Positions 10,146 through 17,807 of a stretch of DNA of 64,000 nucleotides are shown piece by piece (within the stretch, counting starts at the first letter, position 1; each line of letters opens with the position of its first letter). This DNA is from Actinoplanes oryzae. GTDB taxonomy: Bacteria > Actinomycetota > Actinomycetes > Mycobacteriales > Micromonosporaceae. The notes beneath the pieces are model-generated. The model was given only the letters and a program-made list of their open reading frames with translations, did no database searches and was not told the origin of the DNA. The stretch is from assembly GCF_030757795.1 (NCBI RefSeq), contig NZ_JAUQWH010000018.1, positions 1-64,000 on the forward strand, given 5' to 3'. A program made the position numbers and the translations under genes.

Positions 10146-11087
10146 ATGACGGACAAGCGGGACTTCGACGAACCGGCGGAGCCGGTGCTGGTCCGGCCGT
10201 ACATCGCGCCCGTCTCCCCCGCCGTGCCGCCGCGCCTGGGCGAGAAATGGCCGGAGCGGGCGCCCGTCGAGCAGCCGACCGGCGAGCTGCCCGTCCAGCC
10301 CCCGCCCGCGCCCGCCGCCCGGCCCACCTCCTTCGGCCGCCAGCGCCTGCTCGTCCTCGCCGGCGTGACCGTGCTCGCCGCGGGCATCCTCGGCACGGTC
10401 CTCGTCACGGGCGGTGACGACGACGAGCCGGCGACCGTGCAGCCCACCTTCCCGCTGGCGTCCGCCACGGCCGACCTGGGCGGCGGCTCGGCCGGCCCGG
10501 CCCGTCAGTCGGCCGCCCCGGACCCGGGCGTCGCCGGCTCCGCGCGGGTCAGCCGCGGCCCCGGCCCCTCCGGCAGCGCCGGCACCAGCACGGGCCCCAG
10601 CGGCGCCCCGGCCTCCCAGGCGCCGGCCGCCCCCGGAGCCCCGGCAGCCCCGCCCGGGGCCACCTCCGCACCCGCCGCCGACCCGACCACCCCCGCCTCG
10701 ACGCTGAGCCCGGCGCCGGGCACCGCGGTCACCGGCAAGGTCAAGGCCGCGTCGTCGGGCCGCTGCCTGGCGCTGGGCGGCCTGCTGGGCGTCGACGGCA
10801 CCCCGATCGTGACGAACGGCTGCTCGAACATCAGCTACCAGTCGTTCACCTTCGCCACCGACGGCACCCTCCGCGTCGCCGGCCACTGCGCCGAGGCCAC
10901 CAGCTCCGGCGAGGTCAAATCCACCACCTGCGGCGACGCGGCCACCTCCCAGTGGCGCGCGGGCGCCGCCGGCACCCTGGTCAACCTGGCCACCGGCGGC
11001 TGCCTCACCGACGGCGGCGGCACCGGCAAGACCTCCCGCGTCGAACCCTGCACCGGCGCCGCCAACCAGGGCTGGGCCCTCCCCTGA
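10146..11087 (+). CDS. Membrane-anchored ricin-B-lectin domain protein
   Basis: A 313-residue protein with a cytoplasmic Pro-rich N terminus, a transmembrane helix at 67-88, a Gly/Pro/Ser/Ala-rich stalk to about residue 190, and a C-terminal ricin-type beta-trefoil of about 118 residues. Repeated G-R/G-C-L and Q-W motifs of the trefoil are visible (SSGRCLALGG, ATSQWRAG, TGGCLTDGG, NQGWALP). It should display a sugar-binding domain outside the membrane. There is no catalytic domain. The start has a modest purine-rich ribosome binding site (GAGGCGGGAGC). An 8-bp hairpin downstream probably terminates it. Confidence 0.85.
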   Translation: MTDKRDFDEPAEPVLVRPYIAPVSPAVPPRLGEKWPERAPVEQPTGELPVQPPPAPAARPTSFGRQRLLVLAGVTVLAAGILGTVLVTGGDDDEPATVQPTFPLASATADLGGGSAGPARQSAAPDPGVAGSARVSRGPGPSGSAGTSTGPSGAPASQAPAAPGAPAAPPGATSAPAADPTTPASTLSPAPGTAVTGKVKAASSGRCLALGGLLGVDGTPIVTNGCSNISYQSFTFATDGTLRVAGHCAEATSSGEVKSTTCGDAATSQWRAGAAGTLVNLATGGCLTDGGGTGKTSRVEPCTGAANQGWALP

Positions 11088-11097
11088 CGACGTACCC

Positions 11098-11118
11098 GGC
11101 TGTCGGAAATCGGCAGCC
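11098..11118 (+). terminator. Hairpin after the ricin-B gene
   Basis: GGCTGTCG and CGGCAGCC pair with one G-U wobble around the loop GAAAT, eleven bases after the stop codon. No U tract follows. Confidence 0.55.
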
Positions 11119-11238
11119 GGCAGCGCGGGAGCCTTGCACCGGCGGACGATGCGACTACGGGCTGGTCCAACGGCGTTGGTCCCGGGCGCCCGGCTGCGGC
11201 CACCTGCCGGAGGTGCCGGCCGGTCTTCGCGGGCCGCC

Positions 11239-11748
11239 CTACTCGCAGACCACGCCGTCCTTGTCGCGGTCGCGGTACCAGCCGTATTCGATGTCGGCGC
11301 CACGGCGGTACGGGCCGTAGCCGGCGGCGTTCGCCTTGGCGCAGGTGCTGAACCGCGGATCCGACGCGCCGGCCGTGGTCGCTGCCGGCGCCGGCCTGCC
11401 GGCGACCGGATCCTTGGTGGCCGGCTTCTTCGTCGCCGGCTTCCTGGTAGCGGGCTTCGTGGTCGCCGGTTTCGGTGCCGGTGATCCGGTGGCCACGACC
11501 GCTCCCGCCGGCCGTCCCCGCACCGGTGCGGGCGACGGCACATCGGCTGCGGCTCGGTCGCTACCCGGCCGGCCGCTCCGGTCGTCCTCGGTGAGGGCAC
11601 CGATCGTGATGACGACCGCGAGAACCACCCCGGCACCGCCGAGAATTGTCAGATTCCTGCGCCTGAGTCGCTCCTCCTCCGCCTTGCGGCGAGCCTGTTC
11701 CGCTCTGCGGCGGGCCAGCGCGCCCTCCCACGGCATGGTCAGGCGCAT
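11239..11748 (-). CDS. Excalibur calcium-binding domain membrane protein
   Basis: A 169-residue protein with a basic, coiled-coil-like N terminus rich in Arg/Glu/Ala (10-31), a transmembrane helix (33-52), a linker, and a C-terminal Excalibur domain. The domain shows the typical NAAGYGPYRRG and the calcium loop D-x-D-x-DG-x2-C at the very end. The linker contains a five-residue unit repeated about five times (KPATK variants). The Excalibur domain would be outside the membrane. Function is unknown; such domains accompany surface nucleases and wall proteins. The relic promoter described next points towards this gene. Confidence 0.85.
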   Translation of the reverse strand: MRLTMPWEGALARRRAEQARRKAEEERLRRRNLTILGGAGVVLAVVITIGALTEDDRSGRPGSDRAAADVPSPAPVRGRPAGAVVATGSPAPKPATTKPATRKPATKKPATKDPVAGRPAPAATTAGASDPRFSTCAKANAAGYGPYRRGADIEYGWYRDRDKDGVVCE

Positions 11749-11876
11749 CGCTGCCCCGCCGGAACGAGCACGATGGACGGATCACCGGCTGACTTCTGCG
11801 ACATGGGCAGCAGTGTGCCGTGCGTGATCACGTCACCGTGACAGCCGAATGGGCCATCGTTCCCGGAGAATGCCCG

Positions 11877-11981
11877 GTACTGGTGGGTGGGTCAGGTGAG
11901 GTATCCCTGGTCGCCGGCGGTGTAGCAGGTGCCGGGGCGCGGGGGCAGCCCGGTGCGGAAGCGGTCGAGGAGGGGCGTCAT
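11877..11981 (-). pseudogene. Old yellow enzyme relic with internal deletion
   Basis: On the minus strand an ATG begins MTPLLD, which matches the start of the intact old yellow enzyme at 20130. It then jumps in frame to RFRTGLPPRPGTCYTAGD, which matches the C terminus of the same enzyme (RFRTGLPLREADPGTYYAGGD). The TGG codon near the end of the intact gene is TGA here (11894-11892), and the following codons for the THQY end remain recognisable after it. Roughly 320 codons are missing. The promoter is kept (see 11990-12020). It could encode at most 30 residues. Confidence 0.82.
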
Positions 11982-11989
11982 GCCGGCGA

Positions 11990-12020
11990 TGGTAAGACCT
12001 GACGCTGACGTCAGAGGCAA
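11990..12020 (-). promoter_or_regulatory. MerR-type promoter of the relic gene
   Basis: On the minus strand TTGCCT and TTACCA are separated by 19 bases that hold CTGACGTCAGCGTCAGG, nearly identical to the promoter of the intact gene at 20091-20121. The 19-bp spacer with an internal palindrome is typical of MerR-family activation. Confidence 0.65.
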
Positions 12021-12033
12021 GGGTTTCGCGGCG

Positions 12034-12612
12034 TCAGGCGGTGCGGCCGTTGGCGTAGACGACGCGGAAGCCGAGGTGGTCGGCGAGGGCGGTCCAGCGG
12101 GAGGAGCGGACCAGGCGCTCGACGCTGTCGATGCGGCCGCCGTTGACCAGGGCGTTGAGGACGACGGTTTCGAAGGCGGCGGACTCGACCCAGTCGACGG
12201 CCTTGGTGAAGCCGCAGAGCATGGCGGCCTTGGTCTCGTGGAGGAACTCCTTGAGGATGCGGTCGGAGGCGCGCAGGATCGAGCAGCTGCCGAAGTAGAG
12301 GGTGCGGCCGGCGCAGCGGCCCGACATCCAGGCGGCGATCTCGTCGAGCTCGACCGTGTTCTTCTCGGTGAGGCAGAGCTGGGTGGGCTGGCCGTGCAGG
12401 GCGAAGAAGCCGACCTTGTAGTCCTGGTACTTCCGGGAGAGCCAGGTGTCCAGGTAGTAGTGCAGCTCCTCGACGGTGGCCGTGTCGCGGTGGATGAAGC
12501 GGATGCTGCCCAGCCGCTCGAGCAGCTCCAGGGTGGGCAGGACCGAGGTGCGCTCGATCAGGTCCTCCTCCCACTGGCCCTCGACACAGAAGACTCCCCC
12601 CGGCTTCCGCAA
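12034..12612 (-). CDS. DUF6642 family protein
   Basis: A 192-residue cytoplasmic protein of the DUF6642 family as I recall it (GVFCVEGQW, VLPTLELLERLG, FIHRDTAT, WVESAAFETVVLNAL). The family has no assigned function. H73 in FALHG after one strand and C110 in FGSC after the next strand resemble the His-Cys dyad of caspase-like/CHAT peptidases, so a small cysteine peptidase-like fold is possible. The frame begins with TTG; no ATG or GTG is in a better place. A very G-rich stretch before it may serve as ribosome binding site. It stands alone between the relic gene and the AurF-like gene. Confidence 0.75.
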   Translation of the reverse strand: MRKPGGVFCVEGQWEEDLIERTSVLPTLELLERLGSIRFIHRDTATVEELHYYLDTWLSRKYQDYKVGFFALHGQPTQLCLTEKNTVELDEIAAWMSGRCAGRTLYFGSCSILRASDRILKEFLHETKAAMLCGFTKAVDWVESAAFETVVLNALVNGGRIDSVERLVRSSRWTALADHLGFRVVYANGRTA

Positions 12613-12703
12613 GACCCCACCCCCGTACGACCGATCTTCGACGCGACGTCGACGCTAGCTCACCCGGCGGGCCGCCGCCCGGAGCAGCGCGGGGGGACGA
12701 AGG

Positions 12704-13573
12704 TCACAGCAGGCCGGAGCGCCGCCACAGGGCCAGGCCGGGGCCGGCGATCAGGTCGAGGTCGCGCAGGAAGGCGACGACCTTCTCCCCGGCCCAGCGC
12801 AGGGTGGCTCGATAGTGCGGGTTCGCCCAGGCCACGCGCGCACCCAGGCGCGGGTCCAACCCCACAGCCTTGTACACGGAAGGGGACACCAGGCGCCGGC
12901 CGGTCAGGTACGCCGCCCGGGCGATGATCATCCGGTCGTACGCGAGCCGCTGCCGCCCCGCCGCGCGCACCGCCGAGGCGAGCTCGTCGCGGGCGTACCG
13001 GACGTGCCGGGCCTCCTCGATCACGTGGATGCGCGAGACCATCCGGACCAGGGGCTGGACGGTCTCGTCGGCGGCCGCCTCGCGCTGGAGGGCGTCGAGG
13101 ATCTCCTCGGCGATGAGGATGGCCGCGTACATGCGGGGGCCGGTGGCCGTGGCCGCGATGAACTTGCCGAGGCCCAGGTCGAAGGGCCCGGGCCGGTAGA
13201 CCGGGCAGCCGAGCTTCGCGATCATCCGGCCGAACATCACCGAGTGGCGGCACTCGTCGGCGATCTCGGTCAGCGCGTACTGGGCGCGGGGGTCGGTCGG
13301 GTCCTGCTTGTAGTACTCGCGGACGAGCAGCTGCATGAGGATCGTCTCGAACCAGACGCCGAGGCCGGCGATGCTGGCCACCTCGTGCCGGGTCAGCGTC
13401 CGCCGCTGCTCGGCCGACAGGGTCTCCCACAGCGGCGTGCCCCACAGCGACGAGCGCCGCTCGGGGACATACCAATGAGTGGGGGAAAGCGCGGCGTCCC
13501 AGTCGATCTCGACGTCGGGGTCGTACGTGTGCTGGGCGGACGAGACGAGCAGCCGGTCGGACAGCGAAGTCAC
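12704..13573 (-). CDS. AurF-like diiron oxygenase
   Basis: A 289-residue protein of the AurF family of diiron N-oxygenases or related oxidases. Two diiron-type motifs are visible, EIADECRHSVMF around residues 103-114 and EEARHVRYARDE around 187-198, with a further Glu in AAILIAEEIL. AurF itself oxidises p-aminobenzoate; the substrate here is unknown. GTG start with GGAGG five bases before it. It is divergent from a TetR repressor across two palindromes that should control both genes. Nearby DUF4873 and monooxygenase genes suggest an oxidative lipid or aromatic pathway. Confidence 0.88.
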   Translation of the reverse strand: MTSLSDRLLVSSAQHTYDPDVEIDWDAALSPTHWYVPERRSSLWGTPLWETLSAEQRRTLTRHEVASIAGLGVWFETILMQLLVREYYKQDPTDPRAQYALTEIADECRHSVMFGRMIAKLGCPVYRPGPFDLGLGKFIAATATGPRMYAAILIAEEILDALQREAAADETVQPLVRMVSRIHVIEEARHVRYARDELASAVRAAGRQRLAYDRMIIARAAYLTGRRLVSPSVYKAVGLDPRLGARVAWANPHYRATLRWAGEKVVAFLRDLDLIAGPGLALWRRSGLL

Positions 13574-13595
13574 GCGGGCCTCCGAGAACGTTGAC

Positions 13596-13625
13596 GTTAC
13601 CGGAAGTAACAGGTACTTCTCGTAC
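13596..13625. promoter_or_regulatory. TetR operator palindromes and promoter
   Basis: GTTAC-N5-GTAAC (13596-13610) is a perfect palindrome, followed by GTAC-N5-GTAC (13613-13625). They lie between AurF-like and TetR genes. On the plus strand TTGACG (13591-13596) and TACTTC (13614-13619) are 17 bases apart and embed the first palindrome, so a bound repressor would block the tetR promoter. Confidence 0.65.
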
Positions 13626-13626
13626 T

Positions 13627-14256
13627 ATGAACTCCGGCGGGGACACGGTCAAGGAGGACGGTCGCAGCCAGCGCTGGACCGGCCATCGGGAGCAGCGGCG
13701 CGAGGAGCTGGTCGACGCCGTCGTCGCCGCCGTCCGCGACCTCGGCCCCGAGCCGGGCATCGACGCCCTCGCCGCGCACGCCGGGGTCAGCAAGCCGGTG
13801 CTCTACCGCTACTTCACCGACAAGTCGGGCCTGTGGGAGGCGGTGGCGCGCCGGGCCGCGGCCGCACTGGTCGAGGCGATCGCCCCGGCGGTGGCCGCCG
13901 TGCGCGAGGAGCGCGAGGTGGTGACGGCGGCGGTGGACGCGTACCTGGCGTTCATCGAGGCGGATCCGCACCTGTACCGGTTCGTCGCCAAGCAGAACGG
14001 GAACGACGTGGTCGGCGACGCGATCGACACGGTCGCCGGCGCGCTCGCCCGGATCGTCGGCGACCGGCTGCGGGCGCTGGGGCTCGACTCCGGGGCGGCG
14101 CTGCCCTGGGCGTACGGCATCGTCGGGTTCGTCCAGACGGTAGGTGACTGGTGGCTGCGGCAGCGCCAGCCGATCAGCCGGGCGGCCCTGACCGAGTACC
14201 TGGCGACCTTCCTGTGGAGCGGGGTCGCCGGCGTGGCACCGACGGAGGAATCATGA
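13627..14256 (+). CDS. TetR family regulator
   Basis: A 209-residue TetR repressor. The DNA-binding helix-turn-helix lies around residues 28-72 (IDALAAHAGVSKPVLYRYF), followed by a helical ligand domain. It is divergent from the AurF-like oxygenase and overlaps the DUF4873 gene by ATGA, so it probably represses both directions from the palindromes upstream. The ATG at 13627 is chosen over a TTG at 13591, since the latter lies in the promoter. Confidence 0.88.
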   Translation: MNSGGDTVKEDGRSQRWTGHREQRREELVDAVVAAVRDLGPEPGIDALAAHAGVSKPVLYRYFTDKSGLWEAVARRAAAALVEAIAPAVAAVREEREVVTAAVDAYLAFIEADPHLYRFVAKQNGNDVVGDAIDTVAGALARIVGDRLRALGLDSGAALPWAYGIVGFVQTVGDWWLRQRQPISRAALTEYLATFLWSGVAGVAPTEES

Positions 14257-14525
14257 CGGATTACCAGGGTCCCGCCACGATCGACGGCATCACCGTCGAG
14301 GTGCGCCTGTCGGCCCGCTTCGAGCCGGTCGAGGGGCGTTACCGCTGGGCGGGCCGCGCCGGCCCCCACGACGGCCTGACCGAAAGCCTGAGAAGGGGAC
14401 AGAGCGCCACCATCACCATCGGACAGAACTCCCGGACCGTCAAACTGGGCGAGCCCGATCCGTGGGGCCGGGTCAGGATCAGCGGGACCGGCCGTCCGCC
14501 CTGGCCCGCAGCTCCCGCGGACTGA
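14253..14525 (+). CDS. DUF4873 small protein
   Basis: A 90-residue protein resembling DUF4873 (YQGPATIDGITVEVRLSARFEPVEGRYRWAGR). This domain is found alone or fused to flavin monooxygenases; no activity is known. The ATG overlaps the TetR stop codon with GGAGG just upstream, so it is coupled to the regulator. Its last 47 bases overlap the 3' end of the convergent AraC gene. Its presence between an AurF-like oxygenase and a Baeyer-Villiger monooxygenase suggests an accessory role in oxidation. Confidence 0.78.
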   Translation: MTDYQGPATIDGITVEVRLSARFEPVEGRYRWAGRAGPHDGLTESLRRGQSATITIGQNSRTVKLGEPDPWGRVRISGTGRPPWPAAPAD

Positions 14526-15483
14526 CCCCGAACCACCGTCGCGCGGCCCGGCTCAGAGCGCTCTGCTCGGCCAGGCCGACCATAGCCGTGACCTGCGTGA
14601 ACGGGAGATCCGTCGCGGTGATCAGCCGATGGGCGGCCGCCCGCCGCACCACGTCCAGCAGCCGCTCGAACGTCGTCCCCTCCGCGGCGAGCCGCCGCTG
14701 CAGCGTCCGCGGATGCATCCCCAGCCGGCGCGCCACCGCGGCGACGGAAACGGGCGCGGTCCCCAGAGCCTGGGTGAGCAGCACCCGGGCCCGGTCGGCG
14801 GTGCTGCGCTGCGGCTCCGGGAAGTGCCCGGCCAGGTAGTCGACCGCGAGGTCGCGCAGGACCTCACTGCCGCCGGGCACGGGCATGGAGCGCAGCCCGG
14901 CGGGCACCCGCAGCAGGGCGTCCGGCTGGGCGAAGCGGACCTCGGCGGCGAAGAACCCGGTGTACGCCGCCACGGGCGCCAGCGCGTCGTGCGTCAGATG
15001 CACCGACCGCAGCCCGTACGGCCCGCCGTGCAGCAGCGTGGTGATCCGGTGCAGCAGCCCCAGCCCCAGATCGACGGACTGGGGCGGCAGGGGCTGGGCG
15101 GCCGTGCCCGCGTAGCGCAGCCCGGCGACGCCGGGGCGCCCGGCCGGGTCCGGCACCTGCCCGACGGTGAGCGCCGGGCTGTGCACGAAGAGGAACCGCC
15201 GGCTGATCTCCAGGGCCTCGCCGAAGGTCGCGGCGTTCTCGATGGCCAGCGCGAGCGGGCCCAGCACGGAGGCGTTCTGCGTCCCGGCCAGCCGGAGCCC
15301 CAGATCGGGACAGTCCTGCTCGGCGGCGGCGGTCTCCAGGATCAGCGCGGCCGTCTGCGCCGGGATGAGGGCGTCGTCGGAGTCGAGGTCCCCGGCCGAC
15401 ACCCCGAACCGCTCCAGCAGGCCGTCGCCGGTCAGCAGCGCCGGCAACCCGCGCAGCCCCGCGGCACGCACCATGGCCTCCAT
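14479..15483 (-). CDS. AraC family regulator (VirS-like)
   Basis: A 334-residue regulator with an N-terminal arabinose-binding-type domain of the PF12625 class (about 20-205) and a C-terminal AraC double helix-turn-helix (about 235-328; VAAVARRLGMHPRTLQRRL, FTQVTAMVGLAEQSALSRAARRWFGVSPRELR). It is divergent from a Baeyer-Villiger monooxygenase, as Mycobacterium tuberculosis virS is divergent from mymA. It probably activates the monooxygenase-SDR-hydrolase operon in response to a small acid or lipid signal. Confidence 0.88.
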   Translation of the reverse strand: MEAMVRAAGLRGLPALLTGDGLLERFGVSAGDLDSDDALIPAQTAALILETAAAEQDCPDLGLRLAGTQNASVLGPLALAIENAATFGEALEISRRFLFVHSPALTVGQVPDPAGRPGVAGLRYAGTAAQPLPPQSVDLGLGLLHRITTLLHGGPYGLRSVHLTHDALAPVAAYTGFFAAEVRFAQPDALLRVPAGLRSMPVPGGSEVLRDLAVDYLAGHFPEPQRSTADRARVLLTQALGTAPVSVAAVARRLGMHPRTLQRRLAAEGTTFERLLDVVRRAAAHRLITATDLPFTQVTAMVGLAEQSALSRAARRWFGVSPRELRARADGRSR

Positions 15484-15552
15484 GTCGCACCAGGGTAAAT
15501 TCTTGTCGCGTCAAGGCAAGTCCCCAGCCGTCACATGGCGAACACTGTCGGT

Positions 15553-16974
15553 ATGGCCGACCACTTCGACGTGCTCATCATCGGCGCGGGGCTGTCCGGC
15601 ATCGGGGCGGCGTGGCGCCTGCAGCAGCTGCGCCCCGGCACCACGTACGCCATCCTGGAGTCCCGCGAGACGCTCGGCGGCACGTGGGACCTCTTCCGCT
15701 ACCCCGGGGTGCGCTCCGACTCGGACATGTTCACGCTCAGCTACCCGTTCCGGCCGTGGAGCAGCGACCAGTCCCTGGCGTCGGGGCCGGCGATCCTCGA
15801 GTACCTGCGGGACACCGCCCGCGAGGGGGGCATCCTGCCGCACATCCGCTTCGGCACGCGCGTCGAGTCGGCGAGCTGGTCGGCGCCACACTGGACGGTC
15901 CACACCGGCAAGGGCACCTTCACCTGCAATTTCCTGTACGCCTGCGCGGGCTACTACGACTACTCCCGCGGCTACCAGCCCGAGTTCGCCGGCGTCGCCG
16001 ACTTCCGCGGCGAGCTGGTGCACCCGCAGTTCTGGCCGGCGGACCTGGACACGACCGGCAAGCGCGTCGTGGTGATCGGCAGCGGGGCGACCGCCGTGAC
16101 GCTGGTGCCCGCGCTCGCCCCGGCGGCGGCGCACGTGACGATGCTGCAGCGCTCCCCCACGTACATGACGGTCCTGCCGGACCGCGACCCGCTCGCCGCG
16201 CGCCTGACCCGCCTGCCCCCCGCCCTCCGTCACCGCCTGGTGCGCGCCAAGAACCTGCTGGTCACGCAGGCGTTCTACCAGGCGGCGCGGCGCCGGCCGG
16301 AGCGCGTCAGACGCTTCCTGCGGCGGTTCCCGGCGCACTACTTCCCGGATCCCGCGTACGTCGACGAGCACTTCACCCCCGCCTACGACCCCTGGGACCA
16401 GCGGCTCTGCGTCGTCCCGCGCGGCGACCTGTTCAAGGCCGTCCGCCGCGGGGACGCCGACGTGGTGACCGCGCACATCGACCGGTTCGTGCCTGAGGGC
16501 ATCCGCCTCACCGACGGCCGGGTGCTCCGGGCCGACGTGGTGGTCAGCGCCACCGGCCTCGAACTGCAGGCGATCGGCGGCGTCCGGCTGAGCGTGGACG
16601 GCCGGGAGATCAAGCCCGGCGACACGGTGTCGTACCGGGGGCTGATGCTCAGCGGGGTGCCGAACTTCGCGTACTGCATCGGCTACACCAACGCGTCGTG
16701 GACGCTTCGGGCGGATCTTTCCCACCGGTACGTGTGCCGGCTGCTCGCGTACATGGCCAAGCACGGCCACACCAGCGCCGAGCCCGCCGCCTGGACCGGC
16801 GCCCGGCTGCCGCTGCTCGGGCTGACCTCCGGGTACGTGCAGCGGGCCCTGGACCGCTTCCCGAGCCAGGGCGACCGCGACCCGTGGTCCGTCCGGCAGA
16901 ACTATCTGACCGACCTGCTGCGCTTCGGCCGGGCCGACGTGACGCGGGACATGCACTTCGAGGGGGCCGCATGA
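15553..16974 (+). CDS. Baeyer-Villiger type flavin monooxygenase (MymA-like)
   Basis: A 473-residue class B flavoprotein monooxygenase. The FAD-binding GAGLSG (11-16), the Baeyer-Villiger fingerprint F-x-G-x3-H-x3-W-P (151-162) and the NADPH-binding GSGATA (176-181) are present. It should insert oxygen into a ketone or oxidise a fatty substrate using NADPH and O2. A start six codons earlier at 15535 is possible. It opens an operon with SDR and alpha/beta hydrolase genes, each joined by ATGA overlaps. This order suggests oxidation of an alcohol to a ketone, ester formation and ester hydrolysis. Confidence 0.92.
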   Translation: MADHFDVLIIGAGLSGIGAAWRLQQLRPGTTYAILESRETLGGTWDLFRYPGVRSDSDMFTLSYPFRPWSSDQSLASGPAILEYLRDTAREGGILPHIRFGTRVESASWSAPHWTVHTGKGTFTCNFLYACAGYYDYSRGYQPEFAGVADFRGELVHPQFWPADLDTTGKRVVVIGSGATAVTLVPALAPAAAHVTMLQRSPTYMTVLPDRDPLAARLTRLPPALRHRLVRAKNLLVTQAFYQAARRRPERVRRFLRRFPAHYFPDPAYVDEHFTPAYDPWDQRLCVVPRGDLFKAVRRGDADVVTAHIDRFVPEGIRLTDGRVLRADVVVSATGLELQAIGGVRLSVDGREIKPGDTVSYRGLMLSGVPNFAYCIGYTNASWTLRADLSHRYVCRLLAYMAKHGHTSAEPAAWTGARLPLLGLTSGYVQRALDRFPSQGDRDPWSVRQNYLTDLLRFGRADVTRDMHFEGAA

Positions 16975-17807
16975 GCAAGCTGGGACCGTACCGATTCGCC
17001 GGGCGCACGGCCGTCGTCACCGGCGCGGCGAGCGGCATCGGCGAACAGCTCGCGCACGGGCTCGCCCGCCGGGGCAGCGACCTGGTCCTGATCGACCGTG
17101 ACGCCGGCCGGCTCGGCGACGTCGCCGCCGCGGTGCAGAAGGAGCATCCCGGCCGTACGGTCGACGTGCTCGTCGCCGATCTCGCCGAGCGCGCCGAGGT
17201 CCTCGCCGCGGCCGCCCAGGTCCGGGAGCAGCATCCGGAGATCGGCCTGCTCGTCAACAACGCCGGCGTCGCCCTGGGCGGCCGCTTCGACCAGGTCAGC
17301 CTCGGGCAGTTCGAGCACGTCATGGCGGTCAACTTCACCGCGCCGCTGCTGCTGACCCACCACCTGCTCGGCAGGCTGCCCGCGGGCGGCCACCTGGTCA
17401 ACGTGTCGAGCCTGTTCGGGCTGGTCGCGCCGCCCGGCCAGGCGGCGTACGCGGCCAGCAAGTTCGCCCTGCGCGGGCTCAGCGAGTCGCTGCGCTGGGA
17501 GCTGCGGGAGAACGGCATCGGGGTCACGACGGTGCATCCGGGCGGCGTGCGGACCCGGATCGCGCAGAGCGCCCAGATCGGCGCCGGCGTGCCGCGCGAC
17601 GACGTCGAGAAGCACCGCAAGCTCTTCGCGGCCCTGCTCAGCTATCCCGCGGAGAAGGCGGCCGAGGACATCCTGCGCGCGGTGCGCCGGCGCCAGGCCC
17701 GGCTGCTCGTCGCCACCAGCGCCAAGGTGCCCGACGCCTTCGCCCGCCTCTTCCCCGCCTCGCACATGAGCCTGGTCGCGCGGCTCACCCGGGCCCGGTC
17801 GAGATGA
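16971..17807 (+). CDS. Short-chain dehydrogenase/reductase
   Basis: A 278-residue classical SDR. TGAASGIG (cofactor glycine motif), NNAG and the catalytic Ser-Tyr-Lys set (VSSLFG, YAASK) are visible. The C-terminal extension after the core resembles the SDRs of mymA-type operons (SadH-like). It overlaps both neighbours by ATGA. It probably interconverts an alcohol and a ketone that the monooxygenase or hydrolase also handles. Confidence 0.92.
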   Translation: MSKLGPYRFAGRTAVVTGAASGIGEQLAHGLARRGSDLVLIDRDAGRLGDVAAAVQKEHPGRTVDVLVADLAERAEVLAAAAQVREQHPEIGLLVNNAGVALGGRFDQVSLGQFEHVMAVNFTAPLLLTHHLLGRLPAGGHLVNVSSLFGLVAPPGQAAYAASKFALRGLSESLRWELRENGIGVTTVHPGGVRTRIAQSAQIGAGVPRDDVEKHRKLFAALLSYPAEKAAEDILRAVRRRQARLLVATSAKVPDAFARLFPASHMSLVARLTRARSR

